Shown here: one piece after another, positions 1 through 9,274 of the stretch
How the letters are laid out: each line of letters opens with the position of its first letter
How positions within the stretch are numbered: position 1 is the stretch's first letter
NCBI RefSeq assembly: GCF_004923315.1
Contig: NZ_CP039648.1
Coordinates: 414,501 to 478,500 of the forward strand
Length of the DNA: 64,000 nt
Reading direction: 5' to 3'
Source: Azospirillum sp. TSA2s
GTDB taxonomy: Bacteria > Pseudomonadota > Alphaproteobacteria > Azospirillales > Azospirillaceae
Translations under genes and position numbers: made by a program
The notes under the pieces: generated by a model
Databases searched by the model: none
Seen by the model: the letters and a program-made list of their open reading frames with translations, nothing else
What the model was told of the DNA's origin: nothing

Positions 1-624
1 AATCATGCCGTCGGCGACATCGCGGACATCCACCAGGTTGAGGTTACAGTTCAGGATCAAGCGCGGCCCGCCATCCAGGAACAGACGCAACATGGCGGTC
101 GGCGGTGTCGGTGTGTGGTCGCCGGGACCGATTGGAGCGGTCGGATTGACGATCACGACAGGCATTCGCTCGGCCGCCGCCAAGGCTTCTCTTTCGGCCA
201 GATATTTCGAGCGGCAATAGGGACCGGCCATCGCCTCATGCCCAAGGTGGGAACCATCGTTATCCGGCCTTCCGTGGTTCAGCACGCTCTCTGTCGAGCA
301 ATGGATGAACCGGCGCACGCCAGCCTCCATCGCGGCCGCGAGCACGATCCGTGTGCCGCCATGGTTGACCGCGTCGAACACGGACGGATCGCGATGCCAG
401 AGCTGTGCCATTGCAGCAAGATGGAAGACTTGCCTGACCCCGTCGCAGGCTTCCGCCACCGCTTCGTGGTCCAGCACCGAGCCGCGCAGAAAGGTGACAT
501 TGGGCCGGGTCGTGCGGGGAGGGGCCGTGTCCAGGATCCGCACGTGCTCGCCACGGTCCACCAGAGCCGCGACGAGATGGCTGCCGATGAAGCCGCTGCC
601 ACCGGTAACGAGCGATGGCTCCAT
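1..624 (-). CDS. hpnA: Hopanoid-associated sugar epimerase HpnA (partial)
   Basis: NAD-dependent epimerase/dehydratase of the extended SDR family, associated with hopanoid biosynthesis. Translating the minus strand from the ATG at 624 gives an open frame to base 1, so the C-terminal part lies outside the window. The N-terminal dinucleotide-binding motif TGGSGFIG is at residues 7-14, an HLAA segment at about 68-71 and the catalytic YxxxK at Y136/K140. It begins 5 bases after the hpnM stop, so the two are probably co-transcribed with translational coupling. Family membership is clear. The HpnA assignment rests on the adjacent hpnM and on hpnN, hpnH and dxs nearby. Its exact sugar substrate is not known from sequence. 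Confidence 0.88.
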   Translation of the reverse strand, partial: MEPSLVTGGSGFIGSHLVAALVDRGEHVRILDTAPPRTTRPNVTFLRGSVLDHEAVAEACDGVRQVFHLAAMAQLWHRDPSVFDAVNHGGTRIVLAAAMEAGVRRFIHCSTESVLNHGRPDNDGSHLGHEAMAGPYCRSKYLAEREALAAAERMPVVIVNPTAPIGPGDHTPTPPTAMLRLFLDGGPRLILNCNLNLVDVRDVADGMI

Positions 625-629
625 GCCGG

Positions 630-1280
630 TCAGCTCCGGTTGAGCAGTTGTTCGGCTTTGGCGTTCAGATCGCGCGTCAAACCCTGGAGCCCACCGTTGC
701 GCAGGGATGACTGGAAATCCGCACGTTGTGACGCGATCTGGCTGATAGTGCCCTTGGCAAGCACGTCGAGGATCTTCCAACCGCTTCCCTCCTGCCGCAG
801 CACATAGGTGAGGCGCACAGGAGATTTGCCGGGCTTTCTCAGATCGGTATCCACCAGCATCGTGCCGCGCGTTCCCGGCCGCTCTCCAACAATGTCGATG
901 GTCTGCCCCTCGTAGCTGTTGAAGCGATCGACATACTGGGCGGCGCTTCGCCGGGTGAACGCATCAAGCGCTTGATGCTGTTCCGCCTCGGTGGCCTTGT
1001 CGAAATAAGGTGCCGCTACCACGCGCAATGCAGTGTCCAGATCGAAGATCTCCTGCATGAGGGGAAGGAAGCGTTGCAGCCGGCTGCGCGCCGGCTCGTG
1101 CCCACCGCTCTTCATCAAATCAAGAAGCGCTTGGTTCAGCCGGGCTATCGGCGCGGAGACCGGAGACGCGGCTTGGGCCGGTGCCGGGCAAGGAACAAAC
1201 AATAGCACCGACAACGCTAGAAGCGCCAGTACGGCAAAGCAGCGCGCCGGCATCGACGCTCCAACCAGGGGCATTCCCAT
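630..1280 (-). CDS. hpnM: Hopanoid-associated MlaC-type lipid-binding protein HpnM
   Basis: Periplasmic lipid-binding protein of the MlaC/Ttg2D family, 216 residues. It has a signal peptide (hydrophobic stretch about 14-30, AQA cleavage site near 35-37). The mature part carries the family pattern of a LNxALLDLM-type helix, a YxxxFxxYxGQTIDI strand and the closing domain with GWKILDV near residue 165. In hopanoid clusters HpnM is thought to act with the RND protein HpnN in moving hopanoids or other lipids between membranes. The start at 1280 is preceded by an AGGAGG ribosome site about 12 bases upstream; a second ATG at residue 10 is possible. It is immediately followed by hpnA. Confidence 0.88.
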   Translation of the reverse strand: MGMPLVGASMPARCFAVLALLALSVLLFVPCPAPAQAASPVSAPIARLNQALLDLMKSGGHEPARSRLQRFLPLMQEIFDLDTALRVVAAPYFDKATEAEQHQALDAFTRRSAAQYVDRFNSYEGQTIDIVGERPGTRGTMLVDTDLRKPGKSPVRLTYVLRQEGSGWKILDVLAKGTISQIASQRADFQSSLRNGGLQGLTRDLNAKAEQLLNRS

Positions 1281-1795
1281 TTGATCTGGTTCCCTCCTCC
1301 TGGATCAGGACGCTTCTGCAAGCCGGCAACATGCCGGGATCTGCATGCCGCTCTTTTCAAGGCGCGAAGAGGATTATGCGCCTCTCCGTCCAACTTGGCG
1401 TGGAGACACGAAGAGCTACCCGTAAACACCGAAAAGCAGTTTGGCAACATTAGCACAGATTCATGGGGATTTGCGATCTAATAGGAATCAAGCGCTGGCT
1501 TCCAATATATCTTTTGCGTGAAGGCAGCAACGGATTGGAAGTCGGTGGATCGCAGAGTTACCTCTCCATCGATCTGCTCTAGAACCAAGCTCACCAGATT
1601 TTCATCAAGTCGATGGCGAGAAAGCAATCTGCCATTCTGTTGCTGTGGATTCAGGAGAGAGACTGGGCGTGGAGGAACAGGTTCTTGCCATCGAAGGTCT
1701 GTCGGAATCGAGGGGTATCCGACCTTCTGGATGATGTGCGGACAGCAGCAAACACGCATAGCATTCGTCAGCGTGCAGCAAAGGGAGACTTCCCC
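1281..1795. other. Intergenic region, no gene recognised
   Basis: This 515-base stretch separates the divergent hpnM and sulfotransferase genes and should hold both promoters. Bases about 1440-1620 are visibly richer in A and T than the flanks. Short open frames exist on both strands but none shows a recognisable family or a convincing ribosome site. No hairpin or repeat stood out. Confidence 0.5.
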
Positions 1796-2929
1796 ATGAG
1801 CCGCGAACCGAACTGCTGGCGGGACTGGCTTCCAAGTGCCAACCATCCGCTCTACGGCTGCGATGCGTTGACGCTTTTTAAGGTGGTCGTGGACAATGGC
1901 GGCGTGGATGCGCGCCATGTTCCGACGCTTGCCGCGGTGTTCGCGTCTGCCCTGCTGCGGGCACCGTTCTCGTTGGCGGAGCGGGCTTGGGTGGCGTGGA
2001 GTCTCCGACGTCTCGGTCCGATGCCGGCGCCGGTTTTCATCCTGGGCCATTGGCGCAGCGGTACCACGCACCTCTACAATCTGCTGAGCCGCGATCCGCA
2101 ATTCGGGTTCATCTCGCCGGTGGCCGTGGGGCTGCCGTGGGACATGATGGGGCTCGGTTCCGTGCTGCGGCCCGTTTTGGAACGGGCCCTGCCGGAGCGC
2201 CGCTACATCGACAATGTCGCTGTTCGGCCCGACTCGCCGCAGGAGGACGAGATCGCGTTGGCGAACATGTCGCCGCTGTCCTTCTATCATGGGCTCTACT
2301 TTCCACGGCATTTCGGCAGGAACCTGCAACGCGGCCTTTACCACGAAGGCTGTACGGCGGCGGAGACGGAGGGCTGGCGCCGCCGCTTCGTTCATCTGCT
2401 GGAAAAGGTGTCACTTGCCCAGGGTGGGCGGCGCCTTCTGATCAAGAATCCCGTCTACAGTGCCCGCGTCGCCATGCTGCGGGAAATCTGGCCCGACGCA
2501 CACTTCATCCACATCCACCGCGACCCGCGGGCGGTGTTCGTGTCCACCGTGCATTTCTACCGCACGCTGCTGGACAAGCTGGCGCTCCAGCCCTACGGCC
2601 ACATCGATGTGGAGCAGGTGGTTCTCGACCACTACCCCCGGATCATGCAGGCGTTGCTGGATGATACTGCCGACCTGCCGCCCGACCGTTTCGTCGAGGT
2701 GGCGTTCGAGAGGTTCGAGCGCGAACCGTTGGCGGAAGCGGAGCGCATCTACCGCAGGCTCAATCTTCCAGGCTATTCGGCAGCCGAGCCGCGCTTCAAA
2801 GCCTATCTGGGCGAGGTGCGCGGCTACGCCAAGAACGAACACCGGCTGTCCGAGGCCGGGCGGGAGCGGGTGGAGCGCCGGTGGAGTCCCTTCATCGACC
2901 GCTGGGGTGCGCCGGCGGTCACACCATGA
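1796..2929 (+). CDS. Sulfotransferase-family protein
   Basis: PAPS-dependent sulfotransferase of the Sulfotransfer_3 type, 377 residues, probably cytosolic. The 5'-phosphosulfate loop FILGHWRSGTTHLYNLL is at residues 81-97 and the 3'-phosphate motif HIHRDPRAVFVS at 239-250. The ATG at 1796 is chosen because GGGAG precedes it at good distance; the frame stays open upstream without a better site. It overlaps the next gene by ATGA, so the two form an operon. It sits between hpnM and hpnN, on the opposite strand. That suggests modification of a lipid, steroid or hopanoid-like alcohol, but the substrate is inferred only from position. Confidence 0.85.
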   Translation: MSREPNCWRDWLPSANHPLYGCDALTLFKVVVDNGGVDARHVPTLAAVFASALLRAPFSLAERAWVAWSLRRLGPMPAPVFILGHWRSGTTHLYNLLSRDPQFGFISPVAVGLPWDMMGLGSVLRPVLERALPERRYIDNVAVRPDSPQEDEIALANMSPLSFYHGLYFPRHFGRNLQRGLYHEGCTAAETEGWRRRFVHLLEKVSLAQGGRRLLIKNPVYSARVAMLREIWPDAHFIHIHRDPRAVFVSTVHFYRTLLDKLALQPYGHIDVEQVVLDHYPRIMQALLDDTADLPPDRFVEVAFERFEREPLAEAERIYRRLNLPGYSAAEPRFKAYLGEVRGYAKNEHRLSEAGRERVERRWSPFIDRWGAPAVTP

Positions 2930-4056
2930 TCCGTCCGCTAGTGATCGGGCTGATGGTGCTTGTGGGATTGAAGGAACTGGCTTTCGCGGATTGTCGGGCG
3001 GTGGCGGTCACGGCGGGTGGCCGGCCGGTGTTCGGCATCGAGGACTTGGTGGTGGATCAGGCTCTCGGGCGGGCGGTCCTTTCCACTCACGACCGTTGGG
3101 CGGTTTCGGAGAAGGCCGGCGGAGGGCTGTTCCTGCTCTCTTTGGCGGCACTCGCCGGGGAGCGGGCCGAAGCCGTTGAGTTGAGCGCCGGCTTTCATCC
3201 GGACGGTGGATTCCGGCCGCATGGCATGGACCTGCGGGTGGAGACGGACGGAAGCCGTTCCGTGCTGGCGATCAACCGGCGCTGGACCGGCGACACGGTG
3301 GTCGAGCGCTTCTCCCTCTCCGGTGACGACCTGCGCCATCTGGGTACGGTGGAAAGTCCGTTTCTGTGCCGTGCCAACGACGTGGCGTTCCTGGAGACCG
3401 GCCGCTTCCTCTTCACCAGCGACCATGGCGGCTGCGGCGGGATGGCGGCCGGCCTGGAGAATATCCTGAACCTTCACCACGGTTTCGTCGGCCTCGTGGA
3501 GGAGGGGCGGGTGCGGATGCTGGCGACGGGGATCGGCTTTGCCAACGGCCTGCTGCCGGATGTCGCCGCCGACCGCCTGTTCGTCGCGGCAACGCGGGAG
3601 GATGCTGTGCTCGTCTACCGGCTGTCGGCACTGCTGGCGGGTGACGGTGCGGCCGTGCCGGAACGGATCGCCGTCCCCGGCGGACCCGACAATCTGAGCC
3701 GCGCGGTCGGCGGAGCGTTGGAGGGCCGAGTGCTGGCCGCGGTGCATCCGTCGTTGCTCGCGCTGGCCCTGCACCGCTTCGGGCATCGCATCGGCCTGAC
3801 GGACATGACGGCCACGCCGACACGCATCGTGGCGCTCGGGGCGGACGGGGCAGGGCAAGTCGGGGTAGGCCAAGCCAGGGCCGAGGTGGTCGTCGAGGAT
3901 GACGGGCGGCGCCTGCCGGGCGCCACCGTGGCGGCCGCTTGGCGCGGCGGGCTCATCGCCGGGTCGGCGACGTCGGATCGGCTGCTGGTGTGTGGCGATG
4001 AACCCAGCGGTGCCATCCGATCATCAGGCTGGGCAGCACCAGCAGTGCCGAGATAA
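2926..4056 (+). CDS. Exported beta-propeller lactonase/esterase-like protein
   Basis: Predicted six-bladed beta-propeller protein of the SMP-30/paraoxonase/strictosidine-synthase type, 376 residues. Residues 1-21 form a signal peptide (basic start, hydrophobic core, cleavage near AFA-D). Motifs typical of arylesterase-like propellers are HPDGGFRPHGMDL near residue 90, RANDVAF near 150 and GFANGLLPD near 205, which usually supply calcium ligands and the active centre. The start ATG overlaps the sulfotransferase stop (ATGA). The last 104 bases overlap the convergent 3' end of hpnN, which is unusual and may affect expression of either gene. Function could be hydrolysis of a lactone or ester; the substrate is unknown. 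Confidence 0.72.
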   Translation: MIRPLVIGLMVLVGLKELAFADCRAVAVTAGGRPVFGIEDLVVDQALGRAVLSTHDRWAVSEKAGGGLFLLSLAALAGERAEAVELSAGFHPDGGFRPHGMDLRVETDGSRSVLAINRRWTGDTVVERFSLSGDDLRHLGTVESPFLCRANDVAFLETGRFLFTSDHGGCGGMAAGLENILNLHHGFVGLVEEGRVRMLATGIGFANGLLPDVAADRLFVAATREDAVLVYRLSALLAGDGAAVPERIAVPGGPDNLSRAVGGALEGRVLAAVHPSLLALALHRFGHRIGLTDMTATPTRIVALGADGAGQVGVGQARAEVVVEDDGRRLPGATVAAAWRGGLIAGSATSDRLLVCGDEPSGAIRSSGWAAPAVPR

Positions 4057-6652
4057 TTGTGAACAGGATGGCGATGGCCAGCAGCATGCCCATGCTGGAC
4101 AGGCCCCGATGGCTGGAAATCGCAAGGGTGGCAAATGCCGTGCTGGTGGTCAGCGTGCTGACCAGCACGGCAAGGGGCGTGCTGGTGACCAGCAGCTCAA
4201 TTCCATAATTGGTCCCGTGCGTTCCGCTCCGCTCCAACTCCTGCCCGCGTGCCACCATGTGGATGCTGCTCGACACGCCCAACGCGAACAGCAGCGGCAG
4301 GACGATGACGTTGGCGAAGTTGAAGGGGATGTCCAGCAGGCCCGCCACCGCCATGGTCCACAGCGCCGCGATGACGAGCGGGACCAGGATCAGCACCATG
4401 CCCGACAGGCTCCGCTGCACCGCCAGCAGCACCAGCGCCATCAGCACGAGCGTCAGTGCCGTCGCCTCCGCGAAGGCGCGCAGAACGATCCGCCCGGCCT
4501 GGGTTACCGTCACCGGTGCTCCCGTGGCGTGTGGCGCCACCGCCAGCACGGCGTTGGCGAAGCGCGCCATATCGCGGCCATCGGAAATATCGTGGGTGGG
4601 CAGCGCCTCGACTCGCGCCTGCCCATCCGGTGCGATCCAACGGCGGCGGATGGAGTCCGGCACATCCTGGGCGGTCACCGGTCGCTCCACATCCAGCCCC
4701 TCCCGCAGCCGGCCCAGCAGCGGCGGGATGCCGCCGGTCAGCGCGCGGTCGATTTCCGTTAACCGCTCTTCCCCGCCGGATGAGACGCGTTCGAGCGCTT
4801 CGGCGAAGCGCTGCGCCGCCGCTCGGGCTTCCGGATTGCCGGTGTCGCCCTGCGCGAACCGGGTGAGATCGTTGCGCAGCGTCGCCACGGCTTCGGCACG
4901 GTCGGCGGGGGAGAGTGCAGCGACTTCCGCAGGCGCGCTGAGGCTCGGCCCCAGAAGCAGGGCCATGTCCGCGATGATGGGCAGCTTGGCATCCTGTTCC
5001 TTGGGAATGAAGCTGGCGAATGTGCGCGCCCCGCTGACCTGCTCGTTGTCGCGCAGCTGGTCGGCCATAGCCTGGGCCGAGGCCAAGTCCGACTGCAGGA
5101 TGTTGACCGAGTAGGGGGAGGTTCTTGGCACTTCCGCCAGCTCGCGGTAGGTGCGCACCGCTTCGGTGCGCCGGTCTTGCAGGTTCAGCGGATTCACGTC
5201 GAGCCGGACCAGCGGCAGGGCGGCGAGCGAAGCCAGCGCGGTGAACGCGGTGACCCCCAGCAGCGCGCTGTTGTGCCGGGTCATCCAGGTGGCGTAGGCG
5301 CGGTCCTCGCGCTCCACCCGCACCACGCCGGGGCCGGGGGGCATGAGGATGAACAGAGCCGGCAGCAGCGTCAGGCTGATGAACAGCGCCACCACCATGC
5401 CGAGCGCCGAGATCACCCCGAACTCGGCCAGCCCCATATACTCGGTCGGCACAAAGGACAGGAAGCCGATGATGGCGCACAACGTGCTGAGCGACAGCGG
5501 CCCGCCGACGCTCCGCGCGGCCTCCAGAACAGCGGCGGGCGGGGGATGGCCGCGGCGCCGCTCCTCCTGGTAGCGCAAGCCGAGATGGCTGCCGAAATCG
5601 TCGCCCAGCCCGAAGAAGATCACCGCGCAGGTCACCGAGATTAGGTTGAGCCGCCCCACCACCGCCGCCGCCAGCCCGGCGCTCAGTGTCAGACCGATCA
5701 TCAGCGTGATCATCATGGCCGCGATCATCCGCCATGAGCGCATCCCAACGGTCAAAACCGCCGTGACCAGGATGAAAGACAGGATGGTGGCGATGCCCGC
5801 CGTATCGGCCACCGTGTCCAACTCCGTCTGGCGGAGCACGATGGCACCGGTCACGCGGGCGTCCACCCCGCTCCCCTCCGGTTCTCCCTTCAAGGCATCG
5901 ATGGCACGGCGCACCGCGTCCACTGCCGGCCGGCCACGCCCAAACGCCGTATCGGCCAACACCGCCTGCGCAGTGACGAAGCGCCGGTCGCCGAACCGCT
6001 CGTCGTCGTTCAGTTTGATCAGCCCGGTCCATGAAACCGCCTCCGGCCGGCCTGAGGTCACGCTGTCCGTTGCGTCGGCAAGCCGGCCGAGAAGGTCCGA
6101 CAGGGTGGCCGGCGCATCCTCGCCCGCGTGCTCTAGGACAAGGCCGAACATGCTCGCCAGTCCGCGCAGGTTGGGGGCTTCGTTCAATGTGCCCAGCGCC
6201 GCCTGTGCCCCGGCGAGGCGCGTCGCCAGATCCTGGAGGATCAGCGGGTCCAGGAACAGCAGTCCGTAGCGCCGGAAATAGGGATCGGCCGAGGGCACCT
6301 CCACATCGGCCAGGGACTCCGGGTGTTCGCGCATCAGTTCGGCCAAGCGCGTCGCCGCTGCATCGGATTGGTCCGATGAAGGGGAATCGACCACCACGAC
6401 GATCTGATCATCGGCGAAGGGAAACGCCCGCCGGTAGGCTTCCGCGTCGCGCCGGAAGGGAGCCTCGGGCGAGATCATGTCGGTGGTGCTGGTGTTGATG
6501 CGCAGCCCTTCCACCGAATACCAGCCGGCTAAGCCGGCCAGCAGCAGGTTCAGGACAACGGTGGTGATGGGCCAGCGGCACGCCGCCACGCTCCAGGACT
6601 CTAGAAAGGCTCTAGCAAGCTCTGTCAGCCGTCGCAGAGTAGAATGGGGCAC
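3953..6652 (-). CDS. hpnN: Hopanoid transporter HpnN (RND superfamily)
   Basis: Inner-membrane RND protein that moves hopanoids toward the outer membrane, about 899 residues. Membrane segments appear as one N-terminal helix, a large periplasmic loop, a sterol-sensing-like bundle of five helices, a second loop and a final bundle. The sequence GLGDDFGSHLGLRY in the first bundle is the typical RND motif 4 region. The GTG at 6652 is chosen because AGGTGG lies seven bases upstream and the conserved N-terminus begins there; a TTG-initiated extension to 6811 looks non-coding. It is divergent from the DUF2141 gene. Its 3' end overlaps the convergent propeller gene. Confidence 0.9.
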   Translation of the reverse strand: MPHSTLRRLTELARAFLESWSVAACRWPITTVVLNLLLAGLAGWYSVEGLRINTSTTDMISPEAPFRRDAEAYRRAFPFADDQIVVVVDSPSSDQSDAAATRLAELMREHPESLADVEVPSADPYFRRYGLLFLDPLILQDLATRLAGAQAALGTLNEAPNLRGLASMFGLVLEHAGEDAPATLSDLLGRLADATDSVTSGRPEAVSWTGLIKLNDDERFGDRRFVTAQAVLADTAFGRGRPAVDAVRRAIDALKGEPEGSGVDARVTGAIVLRQTELDTVADTAGIATILSFILVTAVLTVGMRSWRMIAAMMITLMIGLTLSAGLAAAVVGRLNLISVTCAVIFFGLGDDFGSHLGLRYQEERRRGHPPPAAVLEAARSVGGPLSLSTLCAIIGFLSFVPTEYMGLAEFGVISALGMVVALFISLTLLPALFILMPPGPGVVRVEREDRAYATWMTRHNSALLGVTAFTALASLAALPLVRLDVNPLNLQDRRTEAVRTYRELAEVPRTSPYSVNILQSDLASAQAMADQLRDNEQVSGARTFASFIPKEQDAKLPIIADMALLLGPSLSAPAEVAALSPADRAEAVATLRNDLTRFAQGDTGNPEARAAAQRFAEALERVSSGGEERLTEIDRALTGGIPPLLGRLREGLDVERPVTAQDVPDSIRRRWIAPDGQARVEALPTHDISDGRDMARFANAVLAVAPHATGAPVTVTQAGRIVLRAFAEATALTLVLMALVLLAVQRSLSGMVLILVPLVIAALWTMAVAGLLDIPFNFANVIVLPLLFALGVSSSIHMVARGQELERSGTHGTNYGIELLVTSTPLAVLVSTLTTSTAFATLAISSHRGLSSMGMLLAIAILFTIISALLVLPSLMIGWHRWVHRHTPAADPTSPTRR

Positions 6653-6810
6653 GTGGGCGCCACCTGTCGTTGGACAACGCGGAGCGGGGTTGAATCGGTC
6701 GGCGAATTGATCCCGATTATTCCTTGGCGAATTTTTGGAAGCCGATGGGGAAGTGTAGCATTCGATATCCATGTGCGGTGTGGCCGACTGTGGCCGAGGG
6801 GTGGTACCCA

Positions 6811-7222
6811 ATGCGCGTGGCGATAATTTTGGTCATTATTCTGTCTGCCGCATTTGCGGATGCCGCTGATGTCCTGGTGAGCGTGCGCAGCGTGGCGGAT
6901 GACCGTGGCGAGATCGTCGTCGGCATCTGCTCCGCGGACATGTTCATCGGCGGCACCTGCGCCTATTGCGGCACGGCGCCGGTCCGACCGGGAGCTGTAT
7001 CGGTGATGGTGACCGGCGTCATGCCGGGAACCTATGCGGTGCGTGCCTGCCACGACGAGAACGGAAACCACCTCATCGACCGCAATCTGTTGGGCAATCC
7101 CCCTGGAGGGCGATGGCTTTGGAAACGACCCGCGCATCATGCTTGCCCCGCCAAGCTTCGCCGATGCCTCGATCACGGTGGGCGAGGGCGGGGCGGAGAC
7201 GGGATTGACGCTGCGCTATTGA
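6811..7222 (+). pseudogene. DUF2141-family exported protein, frameshifted
   Basis: Small periplasmic protein of the DUF2141 family. The first frame begins with a signal peptide (residues 1-19, cleavage near ADA-AD) and reads through GTYAVRACHDENGNHLIDRNLLG. The conserved continuation IPLEGDGFGNDPRIM, then APPSFADASITV, ending LTLRY at 7222, lies in the +1 frame. The shift falls near 7095-7100, at GGGCAATCCCCCTGG, and removing one base restores a normal family protein. It is therefore a recent frameshift, or a sequencing error next to the C run. It lies divergent from hpnN and ends 3 bases from the hpnH stop. Members of this family occur in several lipid and carotenoid loci; the function is unknown. 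Confidence 0.72.
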
Positions 7223-7225
7223 CGG

Positions 7226-8242
7226 TCATGGGGAGGCGCCGGGGCCGCTGAGTGCGATGCGGGCCAGCTTCAGCGGATGTGCCAGCGCGTCGGCGACCGC
7301 CGTCGGTTCATAGCCGCAATGGGCCATGCAGTTGGCGCATTTTTCATGATTGCCGGTGCCGTAGCGGTCCCAATCGGTCTCCTCCATCAACTCCCGGAAC
7401 GAGGCGGCGTAACCCTCGCCCAGCAGATAGCAGGGGCGCTGCCAGCCGAAGATGTTCCGCGTCGGCGTGCCCCAGGGCGAGCAGCGGTAGGGCTGGTTGC
7501 CGGCCAGAAAGTCCAGGTACAGTATCGAATGGTTGAGCGGCCAGCGCTTTCCGCGACCCAGGAGAAACACGGCGCGGAACAGCTCGTGCGTCCGGCTGCG
7601 GTTCAGAAAATGCTCCTGGTCGGGTGCATGCTCATAGGCATAGCCGGGTGCGATGGTCACGCCCTCGACCCCCAGCGTCTTCAGCCAGTCGAGGAAGGCG
7701 GCGGTCTGTTCCGGCTTGCTGTCGTCGAACAATGTGGTGTTGACCCCGACGCGGAAGCCACGCGCCTTGGCCGCGACGATGGCGGTCAGGGCGCGATCGA
7801 ACACGCCGGGCTGGCAGACCGCCTTGTCATGCTGCGGGCGGAAGCCGTCCAGGTGAACGGAGAAGGTCAGATACCGGCTGGGCTCGAAAAGGTCGAGTTT
7901 CTTCTCCAGCAACAGTGCGTTGGTGCACAGATACACATATTTGCGCCGCGCCACGATTCCGGCGACGATGGTGCCGATGTTCTTGTGCAGCAACGGCTCC
8001 CCGCCGGGGATGGACACGACTGGTGCGCCGCATTCGTCGACGGCGTCCAAACACTGCTGGACGCTCAGCCGGCGTTTCAGGACGGTGTCCGGGTAATCGA
8101 TCTTGCCGCAGCCGGCGCAGGCGAGGTTGCATTGGAACAGGGGCTCCAGCATCAACACCAGCGGATAGCGCGTCCGGCCGGCCAGGCGTTGCCTGAGGAC
8201 ATAGCTGGCGACGGAAAGCTGTTGGTGAAGGGGAACCGGCAT
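7226..8242 (-). CDS. hpnH: Adenosyl-hopene transferase HpnH (radical SAM)
   Basis: Radical SAM enzyme that joins the 5'-deoxyadenosyl group to diploptene, the first step in making C35 extended hopanoids; 338 residues. The 4Fe-4S motif CNLACAGC gives C38, C42 and C45. The SPASM-like C-terminal region has CSPWG, RPCYLL and a CANCMAHCGYEP cluster near the end. The ATG at 8242 follows a GGGAG ribosome site; a GTG one codon earlier is less likely. It is followed upstream on the same strand by ispH and dxs, linking chain elongation to isoprenoid precursor supply. Confidence 0.94.
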   Translation of the reverse strand: MPVPLHQQLSVASYVLRQRLAGRTRYPLVLMLEPLFQCNLACAGCGKIDYPDTVLKRRLSVQQCLDAVDECGAPVVSIPGGEPLLHKNIGTIVAGIVARRKYVYLCTNALLLEKKLDLFEPSRYLTFSVHLDGFRPQHDKAVCQPGVFDRALTAIVAAKARGFRVGVNTTLFDDSKPEQTAAFLDWLKTLGVEGVTIAPGYAYEHAPDQEHFLNRSRTHELFRAVFLLGRGKRWPLNHSILYLDFLAGNQPYRCSPWGTPTRNIFGWQRPCYLLGEGYAASFRELMEETDWDRYGTGNHEKCANCMAHCGYEPTAVADALAHPLKLARIALSGPGASP

Positions 8243-8269
8243 CACTTACTCCCGCTGATGGGCAGTGGC

Positions 8270-9220
8270 TCAGGCGACGCGGTCGGGATCCAACTCCGAC
8301 GGAAGGCGGAAGCGGACATTTTCGACGACACCGCTCAGCGTCTCCAGGCGGATCGGCCGCAGGCTCGCAAGGTAATCGACCACCCCCGACACCAGCACTT
8401 CGGGAGCCGAGGCCCCGGCGGTGATGCCGATGGACGAAGCCCCGTCGAACCAGGCGCTGTCGATCGCGCCGGCGTCGGCGATCAGGTGGCAGGGCTTGCC
8501 CATCTCTGCTCCGATCTCCCGCAATCGGTTGGAGTTGGAGCTGTTGGCGGCGCCGACGACCAGCACAACGTCGACACGCTGCGCCAACTCGCGCACCGCC
8601 ACCTGTCGGTTCTGCGTCGCGTAGCAGATGTCGTTGACCTGTGGGCCGACGATGCGCGGGAAGCGTGCGACAAGCGCCTTGATGATCTCGCGGGTGTCGT
8701 CGACACTGAGGGTGGTCTGCGTCACATAGGCGATACGGTCGGGATCGCGTGGTTGGAAGCCCATAACGTCGGCGACCGAGGAGACGAGGTGAACGGTTCC
8801 GTCGATCTGTCCGATCGTCCCATCCACCTCCGCGTGCCCCTTGTGACCGATAAGGACGACATCGAATCCGTTCGTGGCATAACGCCGGCCCTCACGGTGT
8901 ACCTTGGTCACCAGCGGGCAGGTGGCGTCGATCACGTGCAGATCCCGCTCCCGCGCCAAGCTCTCCACCGCCATGGAAACGCCATGTGCGCTGAAGATGG
9001 TCACGGCACCGCTGGGGATTTCATCCACCTCATCGACGAACCGGGCGCCGCGCGTGCTCAGGCTCTCCACCACATGCCTGTTGTGCACGATCTCGTGCCG
9101 CACATAGACCGGTGGGCCATAGAGCGCGAGTGCGCGTTCGACGATGTCGATCGCCCGCTCCACTCCGGCGCAAAAGCCCCTCGGCTGGGCAAGAACGACG
9201 CGTATCGGCCATTCGCTCAT
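8270..9220 (-). CDS. ispH: 4-hydroxy-3-methylbut-2-enyl diphosphate reductase IspH
   Basis: Last enzyme of the MEP isoprenoid pathway, reducing HMBPP to IPP and DMAPP with a 4Fe-4S cluster; 316 residues, the normal length. Cluster cysteines are C17 (GFCAGV), C101 (DATCPLV) and C199 (NDICYATQ). The [10 protein letters not shown] substrate motif follows. The start at 9220 is preceded by GAGGGG; a GTG four codons upstream is less well placed. It lies between dxs and hpnH in the same direction, a common arrangement in hopanoid loci that secures C5 units for squalene synthesis. Confidence 0.95.
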   Translation of the reverse strand: MSEWPIRVVLAQPRGFCAGVERAIDIVERALALYGPPVYVRHEIVHNRHVVESLSTRGARFVDEVDEIPSGAVTIFSAHGVSMAVESLARERDLHVIDATCPLVTKVHREGRRYATNGFDVVLIGHKGHAEVDGTIGQIDGTVHLVSSVADVMGFQPRDPDRIAYVTQTTLSVDDTREIIKALVARFPRIVGPQVNDICYATQNRQVAVRELAQRVDVVLVVGAANSSNSNRLREIGAEMGKPCHLIADAGAIDSAWFDGASSIGITAGASAPEVLVSGVVDYLASLRPIRLETLSGVVENVRFRLPSELDPDRVA

Positions 9221-9274
9221 GACGCCCCTCACAGCAATGACACCTTTCGGAACGGCCTGCCGGTCTGCCTCCGG

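Noticed and set aside
6653..6811. N-terminal extension of HpnN to a TTG at 6811
   Set aside because: TTG start without ribosome site, no conservation, and it covers the divergent promoter region; the GTG at 6652 has AGGTGG at the right distance.
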